Below, piece after piece: positions 16,507 to 26,784 of a DNA stretch of 64,000 bases. The number at the start of each line of letters is the position of its first letter. Position 1 is the stretch's first letter. The stretch lies in contig NZ_FNSY01000001.1 in the NCBI RefSeq assembly GCF_900105515.1, positions 6,684,001-6,748,000 on the forward strand, given 5' to 3'. The stretch comes from Streptomyces sp. 2131.1 (lineage in GTDB: Bacteria; Actinomycetota; Actinomycetes; Streptomycetales; Streptomycetaceae). Below the pieces are notes generated by a model, which was not told the origin of the DNA, did not search any database, and saw only the letters and a list, made by a program, of their open reading frames with translations. The translations under genes and the position numbers were made by a program.

Positions 16507-16669
16507 CAGTTCCCTCCCGGGGAATTGCGCACCGCGTGCGGAGCGGGTGATGCGGAGCGGGTGATTCAACGAGTCAATTCATACCTTTTGATCCTAATAT
16601 GGGCGAGTTGGTCATTCCGGGTGCGAGAAGCCCTGCTTCCCCGTGCCCGCTTCAGTGGACGGAGCGTTT

Positions 16670-17239
16670 GTGAACCGGACCCGCCCCCTGCGGCGCCCCC
16701 TCCGAGGCCGGGTGTCCCGCGGCCCGGCCCCCGCCGCCGCTCTCGTCGCGGTCCTCGTCGCAGGCGCGGCCGCCTGCGGTGGCTCCGACACCTCGTCCGC
16801 GGGCACGGCCCGCAGCACCCGCACGGTGTCCGCCGAACCGACGGCGAGCCCGAGCCCGGCCCCGAGCGAGCGTACCCAGGACGAGTTCGCGGCCTCGGTC
16901 TCCGCCGACGTCGAGCGCAACCGCCAGAAGGCGGTGTCGACCCTCAAGGGGGTCGACGGCAAGGGCAACGCGGTGGACGACGTCTCCGTCAGCAGCGTCG
17001 CGGTCCGGCCCGGGGAGCAGTTCCGCAGTGCCCTGGTGCGGGTGACCAACGCGGGCGACAAGCCGGCGTTCTTCGCCGTGCGCGTGGAGTTCGTCGACGC
17101 GTCGGGCGAGGTGCTGGACTCCGTGGTGCTCGGCTTCCCGGACGCGCCGACCGACCGGACCGTCAGTCAGCACGCCAACAGCCGCAAGGCCGCCGGCGTC
17201 AAGTCCGTCCCCCGGATCGCCCAGGCGCAACGGAGCTGA
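16670..17239 (+). CDS. secreted lipoprotein of unknown function
   Basis: A 189-residue lipoprotein. A basic N-terminus with several arginines (MNRTRPLRRPLRGRVSRG) leads into a hydrophobic segment AAALVAVLVAGAAAC whose lipobox is AGAAAC, the Cys being the lipidated residue. A Ser/Thr/Pro linker (about 40-68) follows, then a beta-rich domain (VSSVAVRPGEQFRSALVRVT ... FFAVRVEFVDASGEVLDSVVL) resembling immunoglobulin-like/FxLYD-type extracellular domains. GTG 16670 is chosen because GGAGCG lies just upstream and it gives a normal signal peptide length; an in-frame ATG at 16643 would add nine residues. Expected on the outer face of the membrane; function unknown. Confidence 0.75.
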   Translation: MNRTRPLRRPLRGRVSRGPAPAAALVAVLVAGAAACGGSDTSSAGTARSTRTVSAEPTASPSPAPSERTQDEFAASVSADVERNRQKAVSTLKGVDGKGNAVDDVSVSSVAVRPGEQFRSALVRVTNAGDKPAFFAVRVEFVDASGEVLDSVVLGFPDAPTDRTVSQHANSRKAAGVKSVPRIAQAQRS

Positions 17240-17275
17240 TGGCCGACGGCCCCGTGGTGGCTCAGTGCGGGGCCG

Positions 17276-18094
17276 TCACCAGATGGCCTCCACCCACTCC
17301 GGGTGGTCCACGAACGGGTTCCGGTTGTGCTGGTAGTCCTCGTATATGACGTCGTTGCGCCGCTTCTCGAAGGTGTCCGGCGGGTCCTGCTCGCTCCACG
17401 CCTTCAGTACGGAGAGCCGGCCGATGTGCGGTGAGGAGCCGTTCGACACGCTGTCGTTGGGCTCCAGGTCGGGGAACGCGTCGTCGCCCTCGTAGCGCAC
17501 CGCCATGTAGAGGATCATGCGGGCCACGTCGCCCTTGACGGCGTCCCGCGGTTCGAAGGAGTCGCTGTCGGTGTAGTTGCCCGGCGCGTCGCTCAGCTCC
17601 GTTCCGCCGTTGTCGAAGTCCTTGTTGCCGCGCGTGGAGTTGACCTGGACGTCGGACGGGCGCAGGTGATGGATGTCGGTACCGGGGCCGGTGGCCGTGC
17701 CGAAGTCGCCGTGGGACTTGGCCCAGACGTGCTCGCGGTTCCACTGGCCCGTATTGCCGCCGTTGTCGCTCTTGGGTTCGGAGCGGCCGGTGTAGAGCTC
17801 GATGATGTTCGAGGAGTCGGCCGGATCCTCGTCGGTGTCCTTCAGGGCGTCCCAGACCTGGCTGTACGTGAGCTTGCTCTGGTCGCTGATGATCGTGTGC
17901 AGGGCGCTCTTGAGCGCGGCGCCGGTCTTGCCGGTCGCGTCCTGGTAGTACGTGTCGTCGAGCGCGGAGAGCGGGGAGACCGCGGTCGGTGGTGGCGTGG
18001 GGGAGGGTGCGGCGGCGGCCGTGCCGGTCAGCACCGCGAGCGCGGCGAGCGCGGCGGGCAGGGCGCGGCGCAGGGGAAGGTGACGACGGGACAT
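17276..18094 (-). CDS. secreted endonuclease I family nuclease
   Basis: A 272-residue exported nuclease of the endonuclease I/EndA type (beta-beta-alpha metal fold). The signal peptide spans about residues 1-29 (RRHLPLRR, then ALPAALAALAVLTGTAAAA). Catalytic segments are NREHVWAKSHG (119-129, His as general base in the EHVW turn), DIHHLRPSD (140-148) and VNSTRGNKDF (151-160), matching the family. It is likely to degrade extracellular DNA/RNA for nutrient recovery. ATG 18094 is chosen over an upstream in-frame start (18124) because the basic/hydrophobic signal follows it directly. Converges on the lipoprotein gene. Confidence 0.88.
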   Translation of the reverse strand: MSRRHLPLRRALPAALAALAVLTGTAAAAPSPTPPPTAVSPLSALDDTYYQDATGKTGAALKSALHTIISDQSKLTYSQVWDALKDTDEDPADSSNIIELYTGRSEPKSDNGGNTGQWNREHVWAKSHGDFGTATGPGTDIHHLRPSDVQVNSTRGNKDFDNGGTELSDAPGNYTDSDSFEPRDAVKGDVARMILYMAVRYEGDDAFPDLEPNDSVSNGSSPHIGRLSVLKAWSEQDPPDTFEKRRNDVIYEDYQHNRNPFVDHPEWVEAIW

Positions 18095-18342
18095 GTGGGG
18101 TGTCCTCTCCGGGAATACGCGCACCGCGGCGTCGTCACGGGATGGGGGAACGGCGCCGCGGTGGTCGTGTCCGCTATGTGTACGCGGGAGCCTTCCATGC
18201 GGACCGTCACGATGTGTGAACGCCTCGTATCTATCATGCGCAGGTCAAGTGAGGGCCCGTAACCGCCTTCGTGACCCCGCCCGGCCTCGGATGCGCGAGC
18301 GCCGGTGGCGGGCGAGAATGACGGGAAGGACAAGGAGGCGGC

Positions 18343-18543
18343 ATGAGCGACGAGTCCGATTCCGTATCCAGCACCCGGGGCGTGACTCCGGACGACCTCT
18401 TGCACACCGGCGCCACCGACAACCCGTCCCCCGAGGACCTGGTACTCGCGTCGGGGAAGGACCTCACCCCGGAGAACCTGGAGTGGGCGGAGCGCACCCT
18501 GGCCAGGGAGGGCCGGGCGGCCATCGACAAGCGACTGCCGTAG
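18343..18543 (+). CDS. small acidic hypothetical protein
   Basis: A 66-residue soluble acidic protein, rich in Asp, Glu and Ser in the first half, with TPENLEWAERTLAREGRAAI in the C-terminal helix. No known domain. ATG 18343 is preceded by GGACAAGGAGG, a strong ribosome site, and codon use is typical of the region (G/C at third positions), which supports a real gene. A hairpin follows. Short proteins of this kind are conserved in Streptomyces but without known role. Confidence 0.68.
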   Translation: MSDESDSVSSTRGVTPDDLLHTGATDNPSPEDLVLASGKDLTPENLEWAERTLAREGRAAIDKRLP

Positions 18544-18553
18544 ACGGCGGTAC

Positions 18554-18579
18554 GGCGCGGCGGCCCCGGCCGTCGCGCC
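18554..18579. terminator. 12-bp hairpin after the small acidic protein gene
   Basis: GGCGCGGCGGCC (18554-18565) pairs with GGCCGTCGCGCC (18568-18579) with one G-U pair; the loop opens to at least 4 nt by melting the inner pair. It starts 11 bases after the stop. Confidence 0.6.
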
Positions 18580-18626
18580 CCGGCAGGTACGGGCGACGGG
18601 CGCCGCTCGGTTAGCCTGAACGCACA

Positions 18627-19772
18627 ATGAACCGTTTGACGACGTCAGAGGGCGATTACGACCTCGCCCGCTTCCCCGAGGACCCCCGCGACCCGTTCCG
18701 TGCCTGGGACGCGGCCGACGCCTATCTCCTCCAGCACTTGGAGGAGGAGGCCGTCGACCTCTCGGGGAACGTCGTCGTGGCCGGGGACCGCTGGGGCGCC
18801 CTGAGCACCGTGCTCGCCGCGCACCACCCCGTGCAGATCAGCGACTCCTTCCTCGGACAGCGGGCGACCGCGACGAACCTGGCGCGCAACGGGCTGCCCG
18901 CCGGCGCGGTGCGCCTGCTCTCCCCGCGCGACACGCCGCCGGACCGCATCGACGTGCTGCTCGTACGCGTACCGAAGAGCCTCGCGTTCCTGGAGGACCA
19001 GCTGCACCGGCTCGCGCCCGCCGTGCACGCCGGGACCGTCGTCGTCGGCACCGGCATGGTCAAGGAGATCCACACCTCCACGCTCAGCCTCTTCGAGCGG
19101 ATCATCGGGCCGACCCGGACCTCCCTCGCCGTCCGCAAGGCCCGGCTCATCCACTGCACGCCGGACCCGGCCCTGCCCCGTACCCCCAGCCCCTGGCCGC
19201 TGCGCTACGAGCTGCCCGCCGACGCCGGACCGGCCGCCGGGCACACCGTCACCAACCACGCCGGCATCTTCTGCGCCGACCGCCTCGACATCGGCACCCG
19301 CTTCTTCCTCAAGCACCTGCCGGACCGCACCGGCCCGGACCGGGTCGTGGACCTCGGCTGCGGCAACGGCGTCGTCGGCCTCGCCGCCGCCCTCGCCAAC
19401 CCCGACGCCTCGGTCACCTTCGTCGACGAGTCCCACCAGGCCGTCGCCTCCGCCGAGGAGACCTTCCGGAGCAACACCGGGCCCGGCGCCGAGGCCCGCT
19501 TCGTCGTCGGGGACGGCCTGTCCGGCGCCGAGCCCGGCAGCGCGGACCTCGTCCTCAACAACCCCCCGTTCCACTCCCACCAGGCCACCACGGACGCCAC
19601 CGCCCGCACCATGTTCCACGGGGCACGGCGCGCGCTGCGCCAGGGCGGCGAGCTGTGGGTCGTCGCCAACCGGCACCTCGGCCACCACACCACCCTGCGC
19701 CGCGTGTTCGGCAACTGCACCACGGTGGCGGGCGACCCGAAGTTCGTGGTGCTGCGCGCGGTGAGACGCTGA
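18627..19772 (+). CDS. RlmG/RsmC-like rRNA guanine-N2 methyltransferase
   Basis: A 381-residue class I SAM methyltransferase with the two-domain architecture of RsmC/RlmG. The N-terminal domain (about 1-190) is a degenerate methyltransferase-like fold; the C-terminal domain has the SAM motif VVDLGCGNGVVGLAAAL (about 240-256) and the guanine-N2 signature LNNPPFH (about 310-316). The ending (VVANRHLGHHTTLRRVFG) is typical of the family. Likely target is a guanine in ribosomal RNA (G1835 of 23S for RlmG), inferred from family. The ATG follows a TAGCCT -10-like hexamer by 9 bases with no Shine-Dalgarno, so a very short leader is likely. Converges on the MFS gene, 16 bases away. Confidence 0.83.
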   Translation: MNRLTTSEGDYDLARFPEDPRDPFRAWDAADAYLLQHLEEEAVDLSGNVVVAGDRWGALSTVLAAHHPVQISDSFLGQRATATNLARNGLPAGAVRLLSPRDTPPDRIDVLLVRVPKSLAFLEDQLHRLAPAVHAGTVVVGTGMVKEIHTSTLSLFERIIGPTRTSLAVRKARLIHCTPDPALPRTPSPWPLRYELPADAGPAAGHTVTNHAGIFCADRLDIGTRFFLKHLPDRTGPDRVVDLGCGNGVVGLAAALANPDASVTFVDESHQAVASAEETFRSNTGPGAEARFVVGDGLSGAEPGSADLVLNNPPFHSHQATTDATARTMFHGARRALRQGGELWVVANRHLGHHTTLRRVFGNCTTVAGDPKFVVLRAVRR

Positions 19773-19788
19773 GCCGGACCCCACCCGT

Positions 19789-21240
19789 TCACGGCCGCGC
19801 GCCGCGCCGCGCGAAGGCCGCCGCCGCGGCCGCGCCCAGGGACAGCAGCGCGCACAGCAGCCAGACCGCGACGTACCCCGACTCGCTCGCCGCCTCCTCG
19901 GCGTCGGCGACGGCGCTTCCCGTCTCCGTCGCCGGGGTCGCCAGGATGACGGCGATGACGGCTCCGGCGATCGCGCCGCCCAGGGTCTTCACGTTGTTGT
20001 ACAAAGCCGTCGTGATCCCCGTACGGGAAGGGGCGCCGGCCTCCGCGATCACCGTGGGCAGCGCGCCGAGCGCCACGCCGATGCCCGCCCCGGCCAGCAC
20101 CTTGGCCGCCACCAGCTGCCAGATCGCCGTGTGGAACGCGGCGGTGGCCAGGAAGCTCGCACCGATCAGAGCGAACGAGGCGATCAGGGCGGGGCGGTAG
20201 CCGAGGCGTCCCGCGATACGGGCGGTCAGCGAGGAGCCGATGACGGCCGCGACACCGGCGGGCAGGATGATCAGCGAGATGGCGAGGGCGGAGAGGCCGA
20301 AGCCGTAACCGGTCAGGTCCGGGTCCGCCGCCAGGAACGTGGAGTCCGGGGCCATGCTGCCGAAGTAGACGACGCCGAAGGCCGCCGCGCACAGGAAGTA
20401 GGGGGCGACACTGCGGTCGGCCAGCGCGCGCAGGTCCACCAGCGGGTCGGGCACCCGCAGCTCGCGTACCGCCCACACCGCGCCCGTCAGCAGGGCGAGC
20501 GGAATCGGGACGAGCACCGCGCCGGAGAGCAGCGGACCGCTCTTCGCCGCCGAGATCCCCGCCAGCAGCAGGAGCATGGCCAGGCTCAGTAGGCCCACGC
20601 CCGGCCAGTCGAGCCGGGCGCCGGGCGCCCGCGTGGACTCCGGGATCGCGAGGAACGAGACCGGCACGCACAGCACCGCCAGCGCGGCTGGCAGGAGCAG
20701 GGTGATCCGCACATCGCCCGTCGCCTTGTGCGCCAGACCCATGACCACGCCGCCGAGCAGAGTCCCGAGGGTGAGCGCGCCGACGAGGCGCGCGATGGCG
20801 GCGCGGGCGCGTTCCACCGAGAGCCGGTCCCGTACGAGGGCGATCTCCAGGGGGAGGAGGGCGGCGAGCGGGCCGAGCAGCACCCGGCCGGCCAGCAGCA
20901 CGGGCAGCGACGGGGCGAAGGCCACCAGCAGCGAGCCCACGGCGACGCAGATCAGCGAGACCCGCAGCATGAGGCGGTGCCCGTACACGTCGCCGAGCCG
21001 GCCGAAGGCGGGCACGGACACGGCGGCGGCGAGCAGTTGGGCGGCGACGACCCAGTTGAGGTCGGCGTCGGCCATGCCCAGTTCCGTGCCGATGTCCGGC
21101 AGCAGCGGGGCGATGCCGCCCTGGAGGAATCCGCTGGTCATCTCGAAGAGGATCAGGAGGCCCACGACCGCGCCGACGGACGCGGACGGCGGGGGAGCGG
21201 CCCCGGCTGAGGCGGGCCGCGCGGACTCGGTTGTGCTCAT
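19789..21240 (-). CDS. MFS drug/metabolite transporter (DHA2-like)
   Basis: A 483-residue inner-membrane major facilitator with at least 12 and probably 14 hydrophobic helices from about residue 22 to the C-terminus. The loop 2-3 motif is FGRLGDVYGHRLML (about 80-93), the classic MFS motif A, and a large-family motif C-like GALTLGTLLGGVVMG lies in helix 5. It probably uses the proton gradient to export a drug-like or metabolic product. Its ATG (21240..21238) overlaps the stop of the M20 amidohydrolase (ATGA), so hydrolase and exporter are translationally coupled and may act on the same amide compound. The divergent Lrp/AsnC regulator probably controls both. Confidence 0.87.
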   Translation of the reverse strand: MSTTESARPASAGAAPPPSASVGAVVGLLILFEMTSGFLQGGIAPLLPDIGTELGMADADLNWVVAAQLLAAAVSVPAFGRLGDVYGHRLMLRVSLICVAVGSLLVAFAPSLPVLLAGRVLLGPLAALLPLEIALVRDRLSVERARAAIARLVGALTLGTLLGGVVMGLAHKATGDVRITLLLPAALAVLCVPVSFLAIPESTRAPGARLDWPGVGLLSLAMLLLLAGISAAKSGPLLSGAVLVPIPLALLTGAVWAVRELRVPDPLVDLRALADRSVAPYFLCAAAFGVVYFGSMAPDSTFLAADPDLTGYGFGLSALAISLIILPAGVAAVIGSSLTARIAGRLGYRPALIASFALIGASFLATAAFHTAIWQLVAAKVLAGAGIGVALGALPTVIAEAGAPSRTGITTALYNNVKTLGGAIAGAVIAVILATPATETGSAVADAEEAASESGYVAVWLLCALLSLGAAAAAAFARRGARP

Positions 21241-22481
21241 GAAGCCTCCTCGGTGGTGACGGCGGCGGCACGGACGGCCGACCGGTCCGCAGCCTGCCGG
21301 AGACGGCTCGCGGCAAGCCCGGCCAGCAGCAGAGCGGCGTCCGCCACCGACCGGTCGTCGTAGACCGCCTGCGCGGAGTGGTTCATCGGCGCGGCCGACG
21401 GATCGCGGCCCGGCGGGCACGCGCCGAGGCCCAGGAACGCCCCCGGCACCTCGCGCAGCACGTACGAGAAGTCCTCGGAGCCGGCCATCGGGCGCGGCGC
21501 CTCGAAGACCTGCGTGGCACCGAGGAGTTCCCGCGCGGTGCGCAGGGCGAACGCGGCCTCGGCGGCGTCGTTCACGGTGACCGGGTAGCCGTCCCGGTAG
21601 TCGACGGCGACGTCCAGGCCGTGTGCGGCGGCGATCCCCCGCACGGTCCGCTCGACGCCCGCCCGGACCCGGGCCCGGGTCTCCTCGGAGAACGAGCGGA
21701 CGGTGGCGGTGAACTCGGCGGTCCCGGGGATGACGTTGCCGGCCGCACCGGCGTGCAGCGAGCCCACCGTGATGACGGCCGGGTCGAAGATGTCGACGGT
21801 GCGCGTGACCATCGTCTGGAGCGCGGTCACCATCTCGCAGACCGCAGGCACCGGGTCCTGCGCCAGGTGCGGCGACGAGCCGTGGCCGCCGGCGCCCGTC
21901 ACGCGCACGGTCACGTCGTCGGAGGCGGCGAGCACCGGACCCGGCCGTACGGCGGCCGTACCGGCGGGCAGTACCGCCGAGGTGACGTGCAGCGCGTACG
22001 CGGCGACCACCCGGGAGCCCGCGGCGTCGAGCACGCCCTCGTCGATCATCAGCCGGGCACCGCCCATGCCCTCCTCGCCGGGCTGGAACATGAACACCAC
22101 ATCGCCCGCCAGCTCCTCGCGCCGCGCGGCCAGCAGCCGGGCCGCCCCCACCAGACCCGCGGTGTGCACGTCGTGGCCGCAGGCGTGCATCCGGCCGGGG
22201 ACCTCGGAGGCGTACGGCACACCGCTGTCCTCGTGTACGGGCAGCGCGTCCATGTCGCCGCGCAGCAGCACGGCGGGGCCGGGCAGGCCGCCGCGCAGCA
22301 CGGCGACGACCGAGGTGAGCTTCTCGCCCGTCGTGATCTCCAGGGGCAGTCCGGCCAGGGCGTCCAGGACCGTCTGACGGGTGCGGGGGAGGTCGAGGCC
22401 GAGTTCCGGCTGCCGGTGCAGCGCGTGGCGCAGCCGGATCAGGGAGTCTTCGATGGCGAGGGCGTCAGTGCGTTCGAACAT
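21237..22481 (-). CDS. M20D amidohydrolase (N-acyl amino acid/IAA-conjugate hydrolase type)
   Basis: A 414-residue zinc/manganese aminoacylase-type hydrolase. Metal-binding residues are visible as MHACGHDVHT (His99, Cys101, His103, His106) and FQPGEEGMGG (Glu136/Glu137), with the later LHVTS and GSEDFSYVL strips of the M20D family. It resembles hippurate hydrolase/AbgB/ILR1-type enzymes that release amino acids or acids from amides. ATG 22481 is assumed; no good Shine-Dalgarno precedes it. It is the first gene of a two-gene operon with the MFS transporter and diverges from the Lrp/AsnC-type gene, 102 bases apart. Substrate unknown. Confidence 0.88.
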   Translation of the reverse strand: MFERTDALAIEDSLIRLRHALHRQPELGLDLPRTRQTVLDALAGLPLEITTGEKLTSVVAVLRGGLPGPAVLLRGDMDALPVHEDSGVPYASEVPGRMHACGHDVHTAGLVGAARLLAARREELAGDVVFMFQPGEEGMGGARLMIDEGVLDAAGSRVVAAYALHVTSAVLPAGTAAVRPGPVLAASDDVTVRVTGAGGHGSSPHLAQDPVPAVCEMVTALQTMVTRTVDIFDPAVITVGSLHAGAAGNVIPGTAEFTATVRSFSEETRARVRAGVERTVRGIAAAHGLDVAVDYRDGYPVTVNDAAEAAFALRTARELLGATQVFEAPRPMAGSEDFSYVLREVPGAFLGLGACPPGRDPSAAPMNHSAQAVYDDRSVADAALLLAGLAASRLRQAADRSAVRAAAVTTEEAS

Positions 22482-22583
22482 GCCTGGTATGGTGCCGATC
22501 CGGCCGATCGCACCAGCCACCGTGCGCGTATCCTCCGGTTCGGGCTGATCGTTTGCCGACAACCACCACCCGGAGGGTGTCCC

Positions 22584-23648
22584 GTGCTCGACGAACTCGA
22601 TCTGCTCCTCGTCACCGCGCTCCAGATCGCGCCGCGCGCGGACTGGCGGACCATCGGCGAGGTCCTGGACATCGACGCCTCGACGGTCGCCCGGCGCTGG
22701 GCCCGGCTCACACAGGCCGGCCACGCCTGGATCGGCGTGCACCCGGCCGTCGCGGCGACCGGCCCGGACTCCGCGGCCCTGGTGGCGTTCATCGAGGTGG
22801 ACTGCGTCTCCGGGCGGCTCCACGAGGTGGCGGGGCACATCGCCGACGACCCGCACGTGTTCAACCTGGAGCACGTCAGCGGCAGCCGGGACCTCCTGGT
22901 CACCGCCGTCTTCGAGGACAACGCGCAGCTGGCGCGGTACGTCGGGTTCCGCCTCGGCGCGCTCGACGGCGTCGCGGCGTCCCGCACCCAGGTCGCCACC
23001 ACCCTGCACACCGAGGGCAGCCGCTGGCGGCTCGACCGCCTCACCGACGAGCAGCGCCGCAAGCTCGCACCGCCCGCCCCGAACCGGCAGCCCACCCGCA
23101 CCGTCCCCGAACGCGACCTCGGACTGGTCCGGGTCCTCGGCGAGGACCCGCGCCGGCCCGTCGCCCACCTCGCGGAGCGCACCGGGCTCAGCCCCACGAC
23201 CGTCCGCCGCCGCCTCGACCGGCTGGACGCGGACCGGGCGCTCGCCTACCGCTGCGAGGTGGCCCGGTCGCTCTCCGGCTGGCCGGTGTCCGTCTCGTAC
23301 TGGGCGGCGGTGCCGCAGAGCAGGGCGCCCCAGCTCGCCAAGAGCATCAGCCAGATCCGCGAGATCCGGCTCTGCGCCTCGCTGACCGGCCCGCACAACC
23401 TGCTCCTGGCCGCCTGGCTGCGCTCGGTCGACGACATCGGCGCCTTCGAGTCCCGGCTCACCGCCCGTCACCCCGAACTGGCGGTCGCCGACCGGGCGCT
23501 CACGCTCTGGCCGATGAAGCTCGCCGGCCACCTCCTCGACCCCCAGGGCCGCCATCTGCGGGCCGTGCCCCTGACCAGCTGGGAGGACACGGGATCGGAC
23601 ACCGCGGAGGCGGCCCTCCTGGACCGTCTCCGGACCCCTCCGGCGTGA
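22584..23648 (+). CDS. Lrp/AsnC-family transcriptional regulator (double-module)
   Basis: A 354-residue regulator, about twice the usual Lrp size, formed of two AsnC-type units. The first unit has an N-terminal helix-turn-helix (LDELDLLLVTALQIAPRADW, then TIGEVLDIDASTVARRWARL) and a ligand domain; the second HTH is at about 180-215 (RPVAHLAERTGLSPTTVRRRL), again followed by an effector-type domain. GTG 22584 follows GGAGG (22572-22576). It faces the amidohydrolase-transporter operon, and the shared region carries the imperfect dyad GGTGC...GCACC (22490-22513) with repeated CGATC, a candidate operator. It probably senses an amino acid or the amide substrate. Confidence 0.85.
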   Translation: MLDELDLLLVTALQIAPRADWRTIGEVLDIDASTVARRWARLTQAGHAWIGVHPAVAATGPDSAALVAFIEVDCVSGRLHEVAGHIADDPHVFNLEHVSGSRDLLVTAVFEDNAQLARYVGFRLGALDGVAASRTQVATTLHTEGSRWRLDRLTDEQRRKLAPPAPNRQPTRTVPERDLGLVRVLGEDPRRPVAHLAERTGLSPTTVRRRLDRLDADRALAYRCEVARSLSGWPVSVSYWAAVPQSRAPQLAKSISQIREIRLCASLTGPHNLLLAAWLRSVDDIGAFESRLTARHPELAVADRALTLWPMKLAGHLLDPQGRHLRAVPLTSWEDTGSDTAEAALLDRLRTPPA

Positions 23649-23746
23649 TCGCCTCGCGCGGGGTGCCCGCCGCAGCCGTGCTCGGTCACACTGGAAGCGG
23701 CCGACGCCCCGGCGCCGGGCCGCCGCCGAGCGGGAGGGACACGCAC

Positions 23747-24663
23747 ATGACGGACGCCGACCCCGGGCTCTTCGGGCCCGCATCGGTCACCTGGCAGCTG
23801 CACGGCGACCCGATGATGTGGGTCGCCGGGGTGCGCGCCCTCTACCTCCAGGCGCTCCACCCCCTCGCCGTGCGCGGTGTCATGCAGAACTCCGACTTCC
23901 GCGAGGACGCCTGGGGCCGGCTCATGCGCACGGCGGGGTTCGTCGGCACCATCACGTACGGCACCACCGAGGCCGCCGAGAAGGCGGGCGCCCGGGTCCG
24001 GAAGATCCACCGGCACCTCAAGGTCACCGACCCGGCGACCGGCCGCACCCACGGTGTGGACGAGCCCGGGCTGCTGCTGTGGGTGCACTGCGCCGAGGCG
24101 GACTCCTACCTCCAGGTCCTGCGCCGATCCGGCTACCCGCTCACCGCCCGGCAGGCGGACCAGTACATCGGCGAACACCGGCACAGCGCCCGCCTCGTCG
24201 GCCTCGACCCGGACGACGTACCGGCCACCACCGCCGAGCTGGCCGACTACTTCGCCCGCGTACGGCCCGGGCTCGCCCGGACCCCGGAGGCGATGGACGT
24301 CGACGACTTCCTGCGACGGCCGCCCGTACCACCCCTTCTGGTACCGGCGCGCGCCCTGCTGTGGCGGCGCGTGGCCACCCTCGCCTACCAGTCGCTGCCG
24401 CCGTTCGCCCATGAGCTGTACGGCAGGACGGCGCCGCCGCCCGCCGCCGTCGACCGTCGGCTGCGGGCCACCGGGGCGCTCCTGCGCGCCGTACCCGCGC
24501 GGCTGCGCTGGCGGCTTCCGCCGGGTCACATCATGAACGCGATGGCACGGCTCGGACCCGCCGTCCGCCCCACCCCGTACACACTGAAGAAGCAGGCAGC
24601 CATACTGGACGGGCCGGGGAGGGCGCGGCGGCAGCAGGCGGAAAGACGGGGGCGGCAAGAGGG

Positions 24664-24682
<19 letters not shown>
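23747..24682 (+). CDS. MpaB-family (DUF2236) oxygenase-like protein
   Basis: A 311-residue protein of the DUF2236/ER-bound oxygenase MpaB family, a haem-binding fold shared with latex-clearing protein. Recognisable parts are GPASVTWQLHGDPMMWVAGV (residues about 9-28), YLQALHPLAVRGV with a candidate His, FVGTITYGTTEAAEKAG, and RRSGYPLTARQADQYIGEHR. It may oxidise hydrophobic compounds, but the substrate is unknown. ATG 23747 follows GGGAGGG. The C-terminal basic tail overlaps the kinase start: the last 19 bases of this gene (24664-24682) also encode the kinase N-terminus in another frame, pointing to coupled translation. Confidence 0.8.
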
Positions 24683-26736
<2,054 letters not shown>

Positions 26737-26784
26737 CCGGCCACACGCCCTGGCCCGGCCGCCCGCGCCGTGTTAGCAAGGGGC

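Noticed and set aside
22490..22513. Listing the GGTGC...GCACC dyad as a firm operator
   Set aside because: Only the outer five bases pair; inner CGATC elements are direct not inverted, so it was kept as a hint under the regulator and hydrolase only.
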